Below are positions 47,795 through 57,444 of a stretch of 64,000 bases of DNA, piece by piece. Within the stretch, counting starts at the first letter, position 1. Each line of letters begins with the position of its first letter. The position numbers and the translations under genes were made by a program. Below the pieces are notes generated by a model that was given only the letters and a program-made list of their open reading frames with translations, ran no database searches and was not told where the DNA came from. Source of the DNA: Ornithodoros turicata (Eukaryota; Arthropoda; Arachnida; Ixodida; Argasidae); assembly GCF_037126465.1 (NCBI RefSeq), contig NC_088206.1:54044841-54108840 (forward strand), given 5' to 3'.

Positions 47795-49058
47795 ATTTTA
47801 CGTGTATCTGCTCTCGAACGCCAGCATGGACCTGTACCCGTCCAACACGTTGAATGACTTCACGATCGCGTTAGATAAGCCGCTACACCTGGATGATTCG
47901 TACGTCGTCGGTCTAGAGGGATTTTCCATTCCCAACAGCTTCCTGAACGTGAACCAAGCGCCTGATAACCTGATAACGCTATCAACGGAGAAGTGGCAAA
48001 CGAAACAGCTCACGTTCGAAGACACGGACACGCTACTGAATAAAATATTCCCCGAATATGGGATAGAGTGGACTTACGAGGAAGATCACTACGTGTTTAA
48101 GCTACCGTCGCGCGTGCGCTCGGCGAAACTAATCGACAGACCGCTGCATCTCGCCTTTGGAATCGTCGACATCGATGGAGATCACCGGGAGGGCGGTAAA
48201 GTACGCGCCGTCCCAAACGTGTTACCGCTCGCGGAGGAAAGAGCCGTTATGATGCGAGTTCGCCGGGTGATAGTGATCAATAACGATCTAATTTTAGAAC
48301 CCCGATCGCTCATTACCGACACATTCAACGAATTCTTCAGAGCGACGAACGATACAGAATCACGGGTGGAATACAAAGACAACACTTACTCGCTTTCTCT
48401 CCCGACGAATTTCAACTTGTCGACCGAGTTCCTGGACCTCATTCAGGTGAAGCACATCCACGTTGAAGGATCCCGAAAGCACATCACGTGTAATCCCATA
48501 GTGAAGACGTACCGCATCCACATAAACACTCGAGAGACGGAAAGTCGGCGCATTTCACTTCCACCGAATTACTACGAAACACCCGAAGCTCTCGTGAGCG
48601 CCATCCATGAGCGTCTGCAGCCGGAGGCTTCCCTCATGTACGATGCATGGGCGAGGAAGTGTTCGTTGAGCTTGCGGGAAAACGTGTCGCTTACATTATC
48701 CGATTACTTTGCGTACCTACTGGGTTTCGGCGCGAAAACCGTATTTACGGAAAACGATACGGGCGTCGACGAAGTGACCATAGATCTTCCCATTAACTGT
48801 ATTATGATATACACGGATCTCGTCACGCCCTCCGTAGTGGGAAACGGGCGGCATCCGATACTGAAATTAATTCCATTCGTATACGATAGAACGAAAGAAC
48901 AACTGAGTTTCAGCTTTCTACCCGTTCAGTATTTTAAGTTAGTGCAGCGCGAAATTTCCTCAATCACCGTCTCCATACGCGACGACACCGGTCGCAAGCT
49001 ACCGCTACAAAATCGCGGTAGATCGACGCTGACGCTGCACTTTAAGCATGTACACTAA
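47781..49058 (+). CDS. Minor capsid (penton-like) protein
   Basis: 425 aa from ATG 47781. The N-terminus EFYVYLLSNASMDLYPSNT, followed by FTIALDKPLHLDDSYVVGLE, is the hallmark opening of the Polinton minor (penton-type) capsid protein, expected to form the five-fold vertices. The rest is beta-rich without notable motifs. The length is in the range for the family. It overlaps the integrase by 14 nt and the next gene by 11 nt. The assignment as penton rather than another capsid component is from memory of the family. Confidence 0.85.
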   Translation: MSENEFYVYLLSNASMDLYPSNTLNDFTIALDKPLHLDDSYVVGLEGFSIPNSFLNVNQAPDNLITLSTEKWQTKQLTFEDTDTLLNKIFPEYGIEWTYEEDHYVFKLPSRVRSAKLIDRPLHLAFGIVDIDGDHREGGKVRAVPNVLPLAEERAVMMRVRRVIVINNDLILEPRSLITDTFNEFFRATNDTESRVEYKDNTYSLSLPTNFNLSTEFLDLIQVKHIHVEGSRKHITCNPIVKTYRIHINTRETESRRISLPPNYYETPEALVSAIHERLQPEASLMYDAWARKCSLSLRENVSLTLSDYFAYLLGFGAKTVFTENDTGVDEVTIDLPINCIMIYTDLVTPSVVGNGRHPILKLIPFVYDRTKEQLSFSFLPVQYFKLVQREISSITVSIRDDTGRKLPLQNRGRSTLTLHFKHVH

Positions 49059-49392
49059 AGCGGTACCAATCTACGGATTTGGCGTTCCGACGGTATACAG
49101 GTCGCACCTGTACCAGAGGGGAGGCAATTTCTTTTCTCAGCTCGGGCGTTTCGCTATTCCACTCTTTAAACGCGTATCGCCCTACTTAAAAAAGACGGCT
49201 GTTGCGGCCGCTAAGCGCGTGGCCAAAAATCTGTCGGAGGGAGACTCTTTCCGAAGTGCGCTTAAAAGATCGGCGAAAGATACGGGCCGTGAAATTCTCC
49301 GCGACCTCGGAGGGGCTGGCGGGCGAAGAAAGAGGAGAAAACCGGACGTCTTCGACGGCATAAATCACGCTGGTTGCGCGGCCACAATTTAG
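49048..49392 (+). CDS. Basic core/PX-like virion protein (114 aa)
   Basis: Starts MYTKAVPIYGFGVP, has YQRGGNFFSQLGRFAIPLF, then a Lys/Arg/Ala-rich helix (KKTAVAAAKRVAKNL) and a basic tail GGRRKRRK. This order is typical of the small PX-like/DNA-core candidate proteins next to Polinton capsid genes. It could coat DNA or help membrane escape; this is inference. The major capsid gene starts 7 nt after the stop. Confidence 0.75.
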   Translation: MYTKAVPIYGFGVPTVYRSHLYQRGGNFFSQLGRFAIPLFKRVSPYLKKTAVAAAKRVAKNLSEGDSFRSALKRSAKDTGREILRDLGGAGGRRKRRKPDVFDGINHAGCAATI

Positions 49393-49399
49393 TTGCGAG

Positions 49400-50695
49400 A
49401 TGGACACGATTAACGTCGTACATCCCGACACTCCTCTGTTGGATAAGTCGGAAACACAGTTATTTTCCGTGCCGGGAACGCAGTGGCATATACTGAAGGG
49501 GGAATATGAGGTATTCTACCCGGTCGCTGACATATCCTCCGTCATAGAGTTCCAGCTTTCGAATTTGGGGCACCACTATCTCGATTTGAACTCCGCGTAC
49601 ATAGTGACGAAAGTCCGCATCGTACGTGACGATGGTTCGCTACCGGAAACACAGGCTGGCGATCGGACGACCTACGACGAGGTCTACCCCGTCAACGCGT
49701 TCGCCAGCACGCTTTTCAAGAACGTAGCCGTCTTCTTGAATCAGACCATGATTGCGAATAATGATTTGTATAGCTATAGAAGCTACTTGGATATTTTGCT
49801 TCACGCCAGCACCACGGAGCAAAATACCGTGCATAAAGCAGGTCTGTACACGCAAGAAGAAGCGCGTCAAACGGAAAACAACATTCGCGCTCGTGGACCG
49901 GCCGAACGATACAACCTCACACGTGGCGGCAAGACCATCGACCTGGTTTCCAAGATCAACTCGGACATTTTCCTGCAGCCTAAGCTACTCATATCGGGAG
50001 TGGAAATTAGGCTTGTTTTTTATCAAGGCTCCGACGCGTTCCGCATTATGAAGACCGATCAGGAGCAGCACACGCATAGAGTGGAAATCATGAGTGCCAC
50101 CTTGTACATAAAGAAAATCACCGTGTCTCCCAGCCTATTCCTCGGACACGAAACGGAATTGCAGAAGCGCAAGGCTCTCTACACACTTGCCGGAAGTGAA
50201 TCGCGTATTCGTTCGCTACCAGTTGGCAACCTGGATGCATGCCTGGAAGATTTATTTCCTGAGAAGATACCGTCTAAGGTGGTGGTCGCATTCGTGCCCA
50301 CCCTAGCCTACCAGGGAGCATTCAATCGGGACCCGTACCGATTCGTGAACTGCGACATTGAGTCGGCGACGCTCACCGTGAACGGGACGCAGCGAATAGA
50401 CACGTTCGACTTCAGCAATAACCTGAACCACCGAAGCTACTTCAACCTCCTGGAGCAGCTGTGTGAGAAGCACGTCTCCTACGAATACGACCACTACGTT
50501 GGAAACAAGTTCCTACTGTACTACGACCTGGATCCCGATCAATCCTCCGTCCACCTGTCACCGATCAGGCGTGGAAACGTTCGTCTGCAGCTCAAGTTCC
50601 GACGTGCCTTGGCCGAACCCACGACCGTATTGATACTGTCCGAGAGTGTGCGAATTATGTCCATCGATAAGAACAGGAACGTCACACTGGATTAG
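49400..50695 (+). CDS. Major capsid protein (double jelly-roll, hexon-like)
   Basis: 431 aa. Features of the Polinton major capsid family: SSVIEFQLSNLGHHYLDLNS near the N-terminus, YPVNAFASTLFKNVAVFLN, SYRSYLDILL, VDL-type SKINSDIFLQPKLLISGVE, KKITVSPSLFLGHE, and the C-terminal VRLQLKFRRAL ... IMSIDKNRNV. These proteins form trimeric capsomers of an icosahedral shell. The frame is complete. The protease starts 2 nt after its stop. Confidence 0.92.
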   Translation: MDTINVVHPDTPLLDKSETQLFSVPGTQWHILKGEYEVFYPVADISSVIEFQLSNLGHHYLDLNSAYIVTKVRIVRDDGSLPETQAGDRTTYDEVYPVNAFASTLFKNVAVFLNQTMIANNDLYSYRSYLDILLHASTTEQNTVHKAGLYTQEEARQTENNIRARGPAERYNLTRGGKTIDLVSKINSDIFLQPKLLISGVEIRLVFYQGSDAFRIMKTDQEQHTHRVEIMSATLYIKKITVSPSLFLGHETELQKRKALYTLAGSESRIRSLPVGNLDACLEDLFPEKIPSKVVVAFVPTLAYQGAFNRDPYRFVNCDIESATLTVNGTQRIDTFDFSNNLNHRSYFNLLEQLCEKHVSYEYDHYVGNKFLLYYDLDPDQSSVHLSPIRRGNVRLQLKFRRALAEPTTVLILSESVRIMSIDKNRNVTLD

Positions 50696-50697
50696 CA

Positions 50698-51132
50698 ATG
50701 TTCGAGCAAGATATCGAGAGACTCCTGAAGTACAACGATTACACTTCGGCACTCTTCCGCGGTGTATACGCTCGAGACGATCGTCTGCCCGCACTGGATA
50801 GACCGGGTATAATCGTGGTGAACACCGATCGGCGACAGCAAGCTGGGGAGCACTGGATTTTGTACGCGAAAATGAAGGATGACCTCATCTACTTTGATTC
50901 CTTCGGATTGCCGCCCATCGAACCCGAGCTGAAACGCCTCACCGTCGACGAATATAATGATGTCTGTATCCAAAGCCTGTATTCTCCAATGTGTGGTGTG
51001 TACTGTTGTATCGCGGCGACATTGTTGGCGAAAGGGAAATCACTGAAGAGCATTGTATCCCTGTTTTCCGATAATCTCGCCGCTAATGACCTAAAATCAA
51101 TAAAGCTGCTAGAAAAGTTGTTTGTCGCTTAA
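50698..51132 (+). CDS. Adenain-like maturation cysteine protease
   Basis: 144 aa. Catalytic set in the adenovirus-protease order: H52 (GEHW), D67 (YFDSFG), Q92 (IQSLYSP), C99 (PMCGVYC). It would process capsid precursors during maturation. It lies last in the forward structural cluster. A polyadenylation signal AATAAA (51099-51104) lies within the final codons, about 25 nt before the stop. Confidence 0.93.
   Translation: MFEQDIERLLKYNDYTSALFRGVYARDDRLPALDRPGIIVVNTDRRQQAGEHWILYAKMKDDLIYFDSFGLPPIEPELKRLTVDEYNDVCIQSLYSPMCGVYCCIAATLLAKGKSLKSIVSLFSDNLAANDLKSIKLLEKLFVA
51099..51104 (+). terminator. AATAAA near the end of the forward late cluster
   Basis: Inside the protease frame, 26 nt before its stop. 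Cleavage 15-30 nt downstream would fall at or just after the stop and end the structural transcripts. The opposite-strand gene has its own AATAAA at about 51203-51198. Confidence 0.5.
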
Positions 51133-51215
51133 AAACGCCTGGCGTCCTTTATTCTCCCCCACGCGAACGCATAGAACACACTGTTTTTTACCGTCGTGTT
51201 TTATTAACTTTTTGT

Positions 51216-51458
51216 TTACATGGCGCGTCGCTGGCCTCGACCAGCGACGGCAAATGGTTGCTGTTGGTCGTTCGTTTGCGGCGTGATAGACAGCAACCCA
51301 CGTCCGCGACCCCTTCCGCGCTGCTCTTCAAAATAGCTAGGTGGAGGCGGTTGTGGTTCACTATAGGGAGGTGGTAATGGAGCCTCCTGGCCTCCCACCA
51401 CAAGAACACGGATATGCGACCCTTCCGGCAAACGGTGACCACAGGTTGGGCATTGCAT
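51216..51458 (-). CDS. Small Cys-motif/proline-rich protein A (80 aa)
   Basis: Starts MQCPTCGHRLPEGSHIRVLVVG, where a CPTC knuckle and a short beta-like block lead into a tail with PPPY (late-domain type, a binding site for Nedd4-family WW domains) and RGRGRGRG. It is paralogous to the gene at 51919 over the first 22 residues. Upstream, an apparent 55-nt intron (51513-51459, GTGAGT...TTTCAG) ends exactly before the ATG, so the start could be the first ATG of the spliced mRNA. Two genes of this type lie back to front with the structural cluster and may be early or regulatory. The function is unknown. Confidence 0.75.
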   Translation of the reverse strand: MQCPTCGHRLPEGSHIRVLVVGGQEAPLPPPYSEPQPPPPSYFEEQRGRGRGRGLLSITPQTNDQQQPFAVAGRGQRRAM

Positions 51459-51513
51459 CTGAAATATGCGCGCAAGTCTATAGCTATTGGAGTGAAAATA
51501 AGTTGGTACTCAC
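51459..51513 (-). other. 5' UTR intron of protein A gene (55 nt)
   Basis: Donor GTGAGT at 51513-51508, acceptor TTTCAG at 51464-51459, directly before the ATG. Confidence 0.6.
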
Positions 51514-51599
51514 TGTTGCTCTTTCGGTGGTGAGACTGCGGCGGGTAACGCGAACCACCCCCACCGAGTATAAAGATTTACAACTTCGCGAGGGGAATT

Positions 51600-51918
51600 T
51601 TCTTTTTTCTTCTTTTTCTTCCGGATAAAGCGCGTCGTTTCACTTAGCGTGAACCCCTCCTCAACAGACAACTACGATTTATAGGCATTGGCTGGAAGCG
51701 TTTATTAAGCGGTAGATGATAGCGCGAAAGAAAAAAAAAAAAAAAAAAAACATACATGGCTTCGAAGCGGTGCTCCTCATATGCGGCGTGAGCAAAGCTG
51801 TTGGCTGTGATGGCACTCAGTAGAACAAAGAGGAAGGCGTAGAAGCGATGTTATGACCGGTCTATAGTCCAGCTATGGTTGAGCACAGAAGAAGAAGGTA
51901 GCACGTGCACTTGATGGC
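51600..51918. other. Gap between the two reverse genes
   Basis: It contains a run of about 20 As (51729-51750) and a minus-strand AATAAA (about 51708-51703) that could terminate protein B. No frame that I trust. Confidence 0.5.
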
Positions 51919-52113
51919 TCACCTGTCGGGCGGTGTTGGTGGCAGCATCGGCGAGAGCGCATTCAAATCAATGCATATATATTCCGGCTCCGGCGAGGGC
52001 TGCAGTGGTGGCTGTGGTGGTGGTGATGTTGCGTCCCGTACCTTAGGTCCGATGACCAAAACGCGGAAGTGCGATCCTTCCGGTAAAGGCCGAGAGCAGG
52101 TTGGACAGTTCAT
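51919..52113 (-). CDS. Small Cys-motif/proline-rich protein B (64 aa)
   Basis: MNCPTCSRPLPEGSHFRVLVIG is nearly the same as the start of protein A. The tail is PPPQPPLQPSPEPEY ... PPTPPD, without PPxY. A 61-nt intron (52174-52114, GTAAGT...TTTCAG) ends right before the ATG. The upstream exon stays open in frame through the junction (QTEI then MNC), so a longer N-terminus cannot be excluded. The conserved head and divergent tails suggest duplication followed by specialisation. Confidence 0.7.
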   Translation of the reverse strand: MNCPTCSRPLPEGSHFRVLVIGPKVRDATSPPPQPPLQPSPEPEYICIDLNALSPMLPPTPPDR

Positions 52114-52174
52114 CTGAAACACGTGAAAAAAAAGCTATACCCATTGAATGACGTGTAATCTATTCAGTACTTAC
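52114..52174 (-). other. Intron before protein B start (61 nt)
   Basis: Donor GTAAGT at 52174-52169, acceptor TTTCAG at 52119-52114. Confidence 0.65.
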
Positions 52175-52475
52175 GATTTCAGTCTGGGGTGGTTGCAATC
52201 GGGTGAGCAGTGGATGAGGTCTGGGCTCACGAGATCGTTTTTGTAGGCAACCCCTCCTTTCCACGCTCGCGCAACCTTGTTTCGTCTGAATGCGCAAACT
52301 TGTTTTGAACACGCTGAACGCACAAAGTTCGTGATGGTTGTTTATGTGGTGCCGTGATATAAAAATGTGGATCGTCTGCCGGCCTTCTAGGTTTTGAAAC
52401 CGAAATCTGTTTACACCGTCTTGACAACATTTTCTGCGACTGAGCTCGCCACGGAGTTTGGTCGTGAAGTACGTT

Positions 52476-53175
52476 TTGATATTGGACAGGTGGCCCCATG
52501 GCGACCCAGTTCCTCGGAGAAACCTTGAAATATTTTTTTTTTCGCTTGGGTCCGATGCGCGAGCGCGCGCGAAGGACATTTGGAAACTGCATAAGCGAAC
52601 CCTTTTGTTTTTGGCGCTTGTTTCGGCAATGAGCGGGTGGGCTCGTAGGGATATTTTCCTTCAGATAGACTTGTCTCATCAAGCACAACAGTTTACTTTT
52701 GGTTTTAATACGTGTGGCCTCGGAAAACATGATTTACGAGGTGACCCAGTTTCTCGTTACATCACCTTGACGCAACATTTTTTTCACTAGGGCCCGCCAC
52801 GATGGGTGGAAGTGCGTTTTTTATATTAAACAGATGGCACCGTCGTGTTGGGGCTTGTCTCAAGGTGACCCAATTTCTCGTTACATTACCTTGACGCAAC
52901 TTCCCCGAGAATAAAACAAAGCTCACCATTCTATAGTATAAACTCATTTCGGCCATGAAGCGCATTTTGATATAAAACAGGCGACCTCAACGTGTTGGAA
53001 CATGCAACCGACTCAAGGTGACCCAATTTCTCGGAGAAGACCTATTTACATTACCTTGACGCAACATTTTCTTCGACGGTGAATGCTCACCATTGCGGCC
53101 GCGCGCGCGCGTTCTGATATTAAACAGATGGCCCCCAACGCGGCCTCATCCTCGAGGTGCCACATGATTTACGAT
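52476..53175. repeat. Degenerate repeats in the divergent control region
   Basis: Two interleaved motifs recur. GGTGACCCA(A/G)TTTCTCG appears near 52498 (mutated), 52740, 52862 and 53017. In the last two it is followed by ACCTTGACGCAAC, so TCAAGGT and ACCTTGA form an inverted pair. GATATTAAACAGATGGC appears at about 52476, 52824, 52969 and 53116; the last three are 145-147 bp apart. There is no coding capacity. The block lies between the reverse pair and PolB. Confidence 0.8.
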
Positions 53176-53227
53176 CGCGTGGAAACAAGCGAGCCCCGAC
53201 GTGTTGGCGCATGTAGCGTGGATGCCT

Positions 53228-53236
53228 GTTTATAAG
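53228..53236 (+). promoter_or_regulatory. TATA box of PolB
   Basis: TTTATAAG, about 50 nt upstream of the spliced start codon. It gives a short 5' UTR. Confidence 0.65.
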
Positions 53237-53285
53237 CCGCGCGATCGCCTCAGGGGGGGAACAGTCTGCTTTCACTCGCTTCACA

Positions 53286-56200
53286 AGTAAGTTATTCCCT
53301 CCTTTACTTGTTGCACGTTTCTTACTGATGCGCGTTTATTTTCAGTGCCTCGGTGTGTGTTCTGCTTTTTTGATCCTCACGATATCGAGGATGAATCGGA
53401 CGACGACGACGATTCTCGGGACGGCGCACCTCCTACACTGTCTGCTCACGTGATGCGATCGCACCCCGACGTGGATACATCCTTCCTGCCCTTCTTCCAG
53501 ACTGACGCCGCATTTAGAGGTATCGTCAAAAGATTCACGCTATTGGCATCTGTTCACGATCAGGGAGTAGAGGATTTGCGACAATATTTAATGAGTCACT
53601 TTCACGATATGCTCGCCATATTGAGAGCGCAAAGAATACCCTTTAGGTTTTGCATTTGTTCCGATGTTTTAATGGTGAGGGAAACTCGGGGGGAGATAAC
53701 CGCGCACATAGCCCACTTTATGGCGTTTGCTCGCGAAGTCCACAGCGATGGAGCCGTCGCGAATACCCTAATGGACGCGATTCAGGAGTCCACGGGACGC
53801 GTAGAAAATTATCAGCGGGAAGGGAGCGGGTTCGTGTCCACCGACGTCCAAAAGGTTCAAATATGCATTTCCGCGGTGAAAACTAAAAAATTCGGATGCA
53901 AAGGGGCACTTCCCGATCATTTGGCTAAACGCAGGAACGTGCTGACGAATATTCATTTACCAGCACATAAGGAGGGTGAGTGTTTTAAATACAATACGCT
54001 TGCCCTCCTGCACCCGCAGGAAAGTAATTCGTGGAAAAAATGTGAAAACTATGCCGCGGAGTACTGGTGGCCTAGTCGCTTCCCCGTTTCCTACTCTAAT
54101 CTGGACGAATTCGAAGATAAAAACAAGATATCCGTGTACGTATACGAGTACGTCGATCAGGGAGTGCACGTGTCGCGATCCCCAAAACTCGAGTATGAAA
54201 AGAAAATTCACTTATTGGCTGTAGATGAACATTTTTTCGGAATCAAGTCTCTCGAGCGCTTACTGATGAGAGACAACAGGCGTTTCGTATGCGAGCGTTG
54301 CACGCGCTCTTTTAACAAGGAAGAGAGCATGGCGAAACATCGTCGCCTGTGCGCGGACGTAAACGAAATCATATTGGAATTTTGCGAACCGGGCAAAAAC
54401 TTTGTAGAGTTTACTAAAATACAGTACAAGCAGCAGTACAACTACGTCGTCGCGTTGGACACGGAGAGCGTACTCGCGCCCAGTGGTGTTGGCATGCAGC
54501 GTCACGTCACCTCGAGCTTTTGTGCCGTGCTCGTACGCACCCACGACTCGAAGGTGATGCGCATCAGGACGCACCACGGTGAAGATTCTGCGAGGCAGTG
54601 CGTCAGAGCTTTGATGGAAATGCGGGACGAGATGATCGCCCTGAACGCCTGCCCCGCGGAAATGGTGCTGAATGATGAGCAACGAGCGCGGCACAGAGCT
54701 GCCACCCACTGCGCGTACTGCGGGCGGGAGTTCGCGCAAGATGTATCCCGTGTCCGGCACCACGACCATTCCAAGCGTTGTACTGCCGGCGAGACAAATT
54801 ACATCGCGACGCTGTGCAACCCCTGTAACGTAGCGTGCACGACGCGGGAAAAACTGCCCATCATGGTGCACAATCTGGCCTACGATTTGGCCGGACTACT
54901 GCGGGAATTTCACCTTCTCGGGTGGAAGCGAGCTCCCTTCATCGTGGCCAGTTCCATGGAAAAAATCCGATCGTTCGAAATTGGCACCTTCCTATTCAGA
55001 GATACCATGCAGTACCTAAATTCGTCGCTGGGAGAGCTCGTGGAAACCGTCAAATCCATGGGGGGCGCAGAGGCGTTCCAATGCCTGAAGCAGGTATTTG
55101 GAGACGACTACGAAATTTTGCTTCGTAAAGGTGTATTCCCGTACAGCCACGTTAGCTCGTTCGCGGTCTATGACGAATTGGCTCTGCCGGCAAAATCCGC
55201 CTTCCGAAACGATCTGACGGGGGAGGATATAAGCGACGAAGACTATCAGTACGCGCTGCACGTATTTGAACGTTTTGGATGCTCGAATCTGAGGGATTAT
55301 AATGCATTGTACCTGAAAACGGATGCCCTGTTACATGCTGACGTAATGCAGCACTTCCGGCGCCTGTGCTACGACGCGCGCGGATTGGAATTGCTTCATT
55401 GTGTTTCGCTGGCATCCTATTCGTGGCAATGCGCTCTAAATTACACGCGGGCAAAATTGGAGCTGATCATCGCCGAGGACATGTACCGGACCATCGAATC
55501 GGGTGTTAGAGGTGGACTCTGTCAGGCGAGCAGGCGTCATTTACGGGCTAACAACCCGCTGTGCAGTGGCTACGATCCCGATAAAGAGGAGGTGTACATA
55601 TCGTACATAGATTGCAACAATCTTTACGGATTCAGTATGATAAAGCACCTCCCCGTCGGCGATTTCGAATGGGTCGAGGATTTTAGCTCCGTGGATTTTA
55701 TGCGTCATCCCACAGATTCGGATGTGGGATACGTGTACGTGTGCGATTTGGAGTATCCAAAATCTATCCACGCGCTGACGCGGTACTTCCCCCTGGCTCC
55801 TGAGAAGGCGGTCGTCCCGAAGGAATGGCTCTCACCATTCCAGCGAGGGCTCCTCGAAGAGTTAATGTATCAGCCGGCGAACAGCAAAAAACTGCTGCTC
55901 ACGTGCAAGGACAAGGTCGAGTACGTTGTTCATTACGCGCTGCTCGCACTCTATTGTAGACTGGGCATGCGGGTGACAAAAATTCACAGAATTCTAAAAT
56001 TTCGTCAGGCACCATTCCTGCGTCCCTACATTGAGGACAATGTTGCCAGACGCGTCGCATCGAGCACGACGTTCGAGAAAAATTTCTATAAAATCTCAAA
56101 TAATGCGGTCTTCGGGCGTACGTTGCTAAATAAATTTAATATGCGAGACATTCGAGTAGCCTTCGATGAGGAGACGGCGAGTCGCCTCGGGAGTCAGGCG

Positions 56201-56881
56201 GAATGCGCGCGAATGGAAATTTTGTCCCCCGATTGTGTCATGTTCGAAATGCGCAAGAGAAAAGTGCGATGCGATTTCCCCCTGCAGATTGGCTTCACGA
56301 TTTTAGAACTGAGTAAGTTAACCATGTACTCGTTCTATTATGAAACCCTGCTGAGCAAGCTCACTTGTCCGGTGATTACCTGCTACTTTGACACGGATTC
56401 TCTGATCCTCGGCCTATTCTGCAAGGACTACGAAGATCAGTTACGCGCGATCGCCGACGACCATTTAGACTTGTCTTCCTTCGATCGTGATCATCCACTG
56501 TATAGCGAGAGGAATCGCGGTAGACTTGGCGCGTTCAAAAGTGAAACGGGTAGCGTACCCATCGAGGAAGTAATATGCCTGAAAGCCAAAATGTACTCCA
56601 TCAAATTAGCCGGGGGAAAACAAATTGCAAGAGCTAAAGGGGTCAAAAAGAACATTGTGCGCAAACACCTCCTCCATGACACGTACCGCGATACCCTATT
56701 CAAGCACGACAGCGTATCGCACGAACAGGTGTCAATAGTGGGAAAGAAACAGTGCATGTACACCGTCAGAAATGTGAAGAGAAGTCTGATGGCGTACGAC
56801 GACAAACGATATCTCTACAATGACGTGGACTCCTACCCGTACGGAAGTTGCGAATATGGTAAGCTCGAGTGGATGACGTAG
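53286..56881 (+). CDS. Protein-primed DNA polymerase B
   Basis: 1178 aa. The open frame has no ATG at its beginning. Removing a 59-nt intron (53287-53345, GTAAGT...TTTTCAG) joins an A at 53286 to TG at 53346 and makes ATG CCT CGG. Domains: N-terminal C4/C7/H35/H40 finger; second finger C316-C319-H332-C336; exonuclease I D372/E374 (LDTES); an HNH-like zinc segment C456-C459...C491-C494; Exo II VHNLAYD (508-514); Exo III Y656/D660; polymerase motif A YIDCNNLYG (D756), motif B KISNNAVFG (916-924), motif C YFDTDS (1014-1019), then KAKMYS. All catalytic positions are kept. It copies the linear genome from a protein primer. Confidence 0.95.
53287..53345 (+). other. Intron splitting the PolB start codon
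   Basis: GTAAGT donor at 53287-53292, a pyrimidine-rich tract, and TTATTTTCAG acceptor. The join gives CACAATGCC with A at -3. Confidence 0.75.
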
Positions 56882-56978
56882 ATAGCGGGATTTCACACGG
56901 CATTCTTTCCCCCGCCGCCGCACAGATAATGCGGTGGATGAGTAGGAGTAGCGTCATTTGACCTGCGTCACTGGAAGG

Positions 56979-57395
56979 ATGTGGTACCTCGTTCTCTTCT
57001 CGCTCGTCTCGTGCGCACTGGCGTTGGATGCCGGCAACTGTACGGCGAGCATCAAGCTGGAGAAGGATAAGCACACGTACGCGCACGAATGCCCCGGCGA
57101 CATCTTGGCCATCAGAGAGTGGCACGTGGTACCTATGCGGTCCGGCATTAACCTGGACAGGAACGCTACTGGATCGTTGCGTACGTGCCTTCACTCGCTG
57201 GACGTGAGCGACAGCTACGAAGATATCCAGTGCACGCGGAAGTGCCAACTCACGGAGGACGAAATTTTTCTCAGCCGCTGTCCCGGAGACGTCTACATGA
57301 TCCGTCACTTCCGTGGAACCATGCCCAGCATCAAGGGAATCAACCTCTCCAAAACTGCCATGCTTTTCCTCAAACATGTACTCAATAAACGTTGA
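56979..57395 (+). CDS. Secreted two-module cysteine protein (138 aa)
   Basis: The start MWYLVLFSLVSCALALDAGNC is a clear signal peptide with likely cleavage after ALA. The mature part holds two related modules, ECPGDILAIRE ... GINLDRNATG and RCPGDVYMIRH ... GINLSKTAM, each with CPGD(I/V)xxIR and P-x3-GINL. There are about eight cysteines, fitting disulphides in a secreted or ER protein, and one N-glycosylation sequon (NCT) and another (NAT). I recognise no family. It lies between PolB and the right TIR. AATAAA at 57384-57389 overlaps its last codons. It is an accessory gene, perhaps captured from a host. Confidence 0.8.
   Translation: MWYLVLFSLVSCALALDAGNCTASIKLEKDKHTYAHECPGDILAIREWHVVPMRSGINLDRNATGSLRTCLHSLDVSDSYEDIQCTRKCQLTEDEIFLSRCPGDVYMIRHFRGTMPSIKGINLSKTAMLFLKHVLNKR
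57384..57389 (+). terminator. AATAAA at the end of the PolB/secreted-protein unit
   Basis: It lies within the last codons before the stop at 57393-57395. No other AATAAA follows PolB, so both genes may share it. Confidence 0.5.
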
Positions 57396-57444
57396 AAGGT
57401 ATTTTTTTCCCTGTCTGTTCGATCTCATAGAGCTATCTGAGATA

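Noticed and set aside
52227..52730. 167-codon minus-strand frame in the Polinton control region
   Set aside because: It spans the degenerate repeat block and the protein B leader. No domain, low-complexity basic composition; more likely a chance frame.
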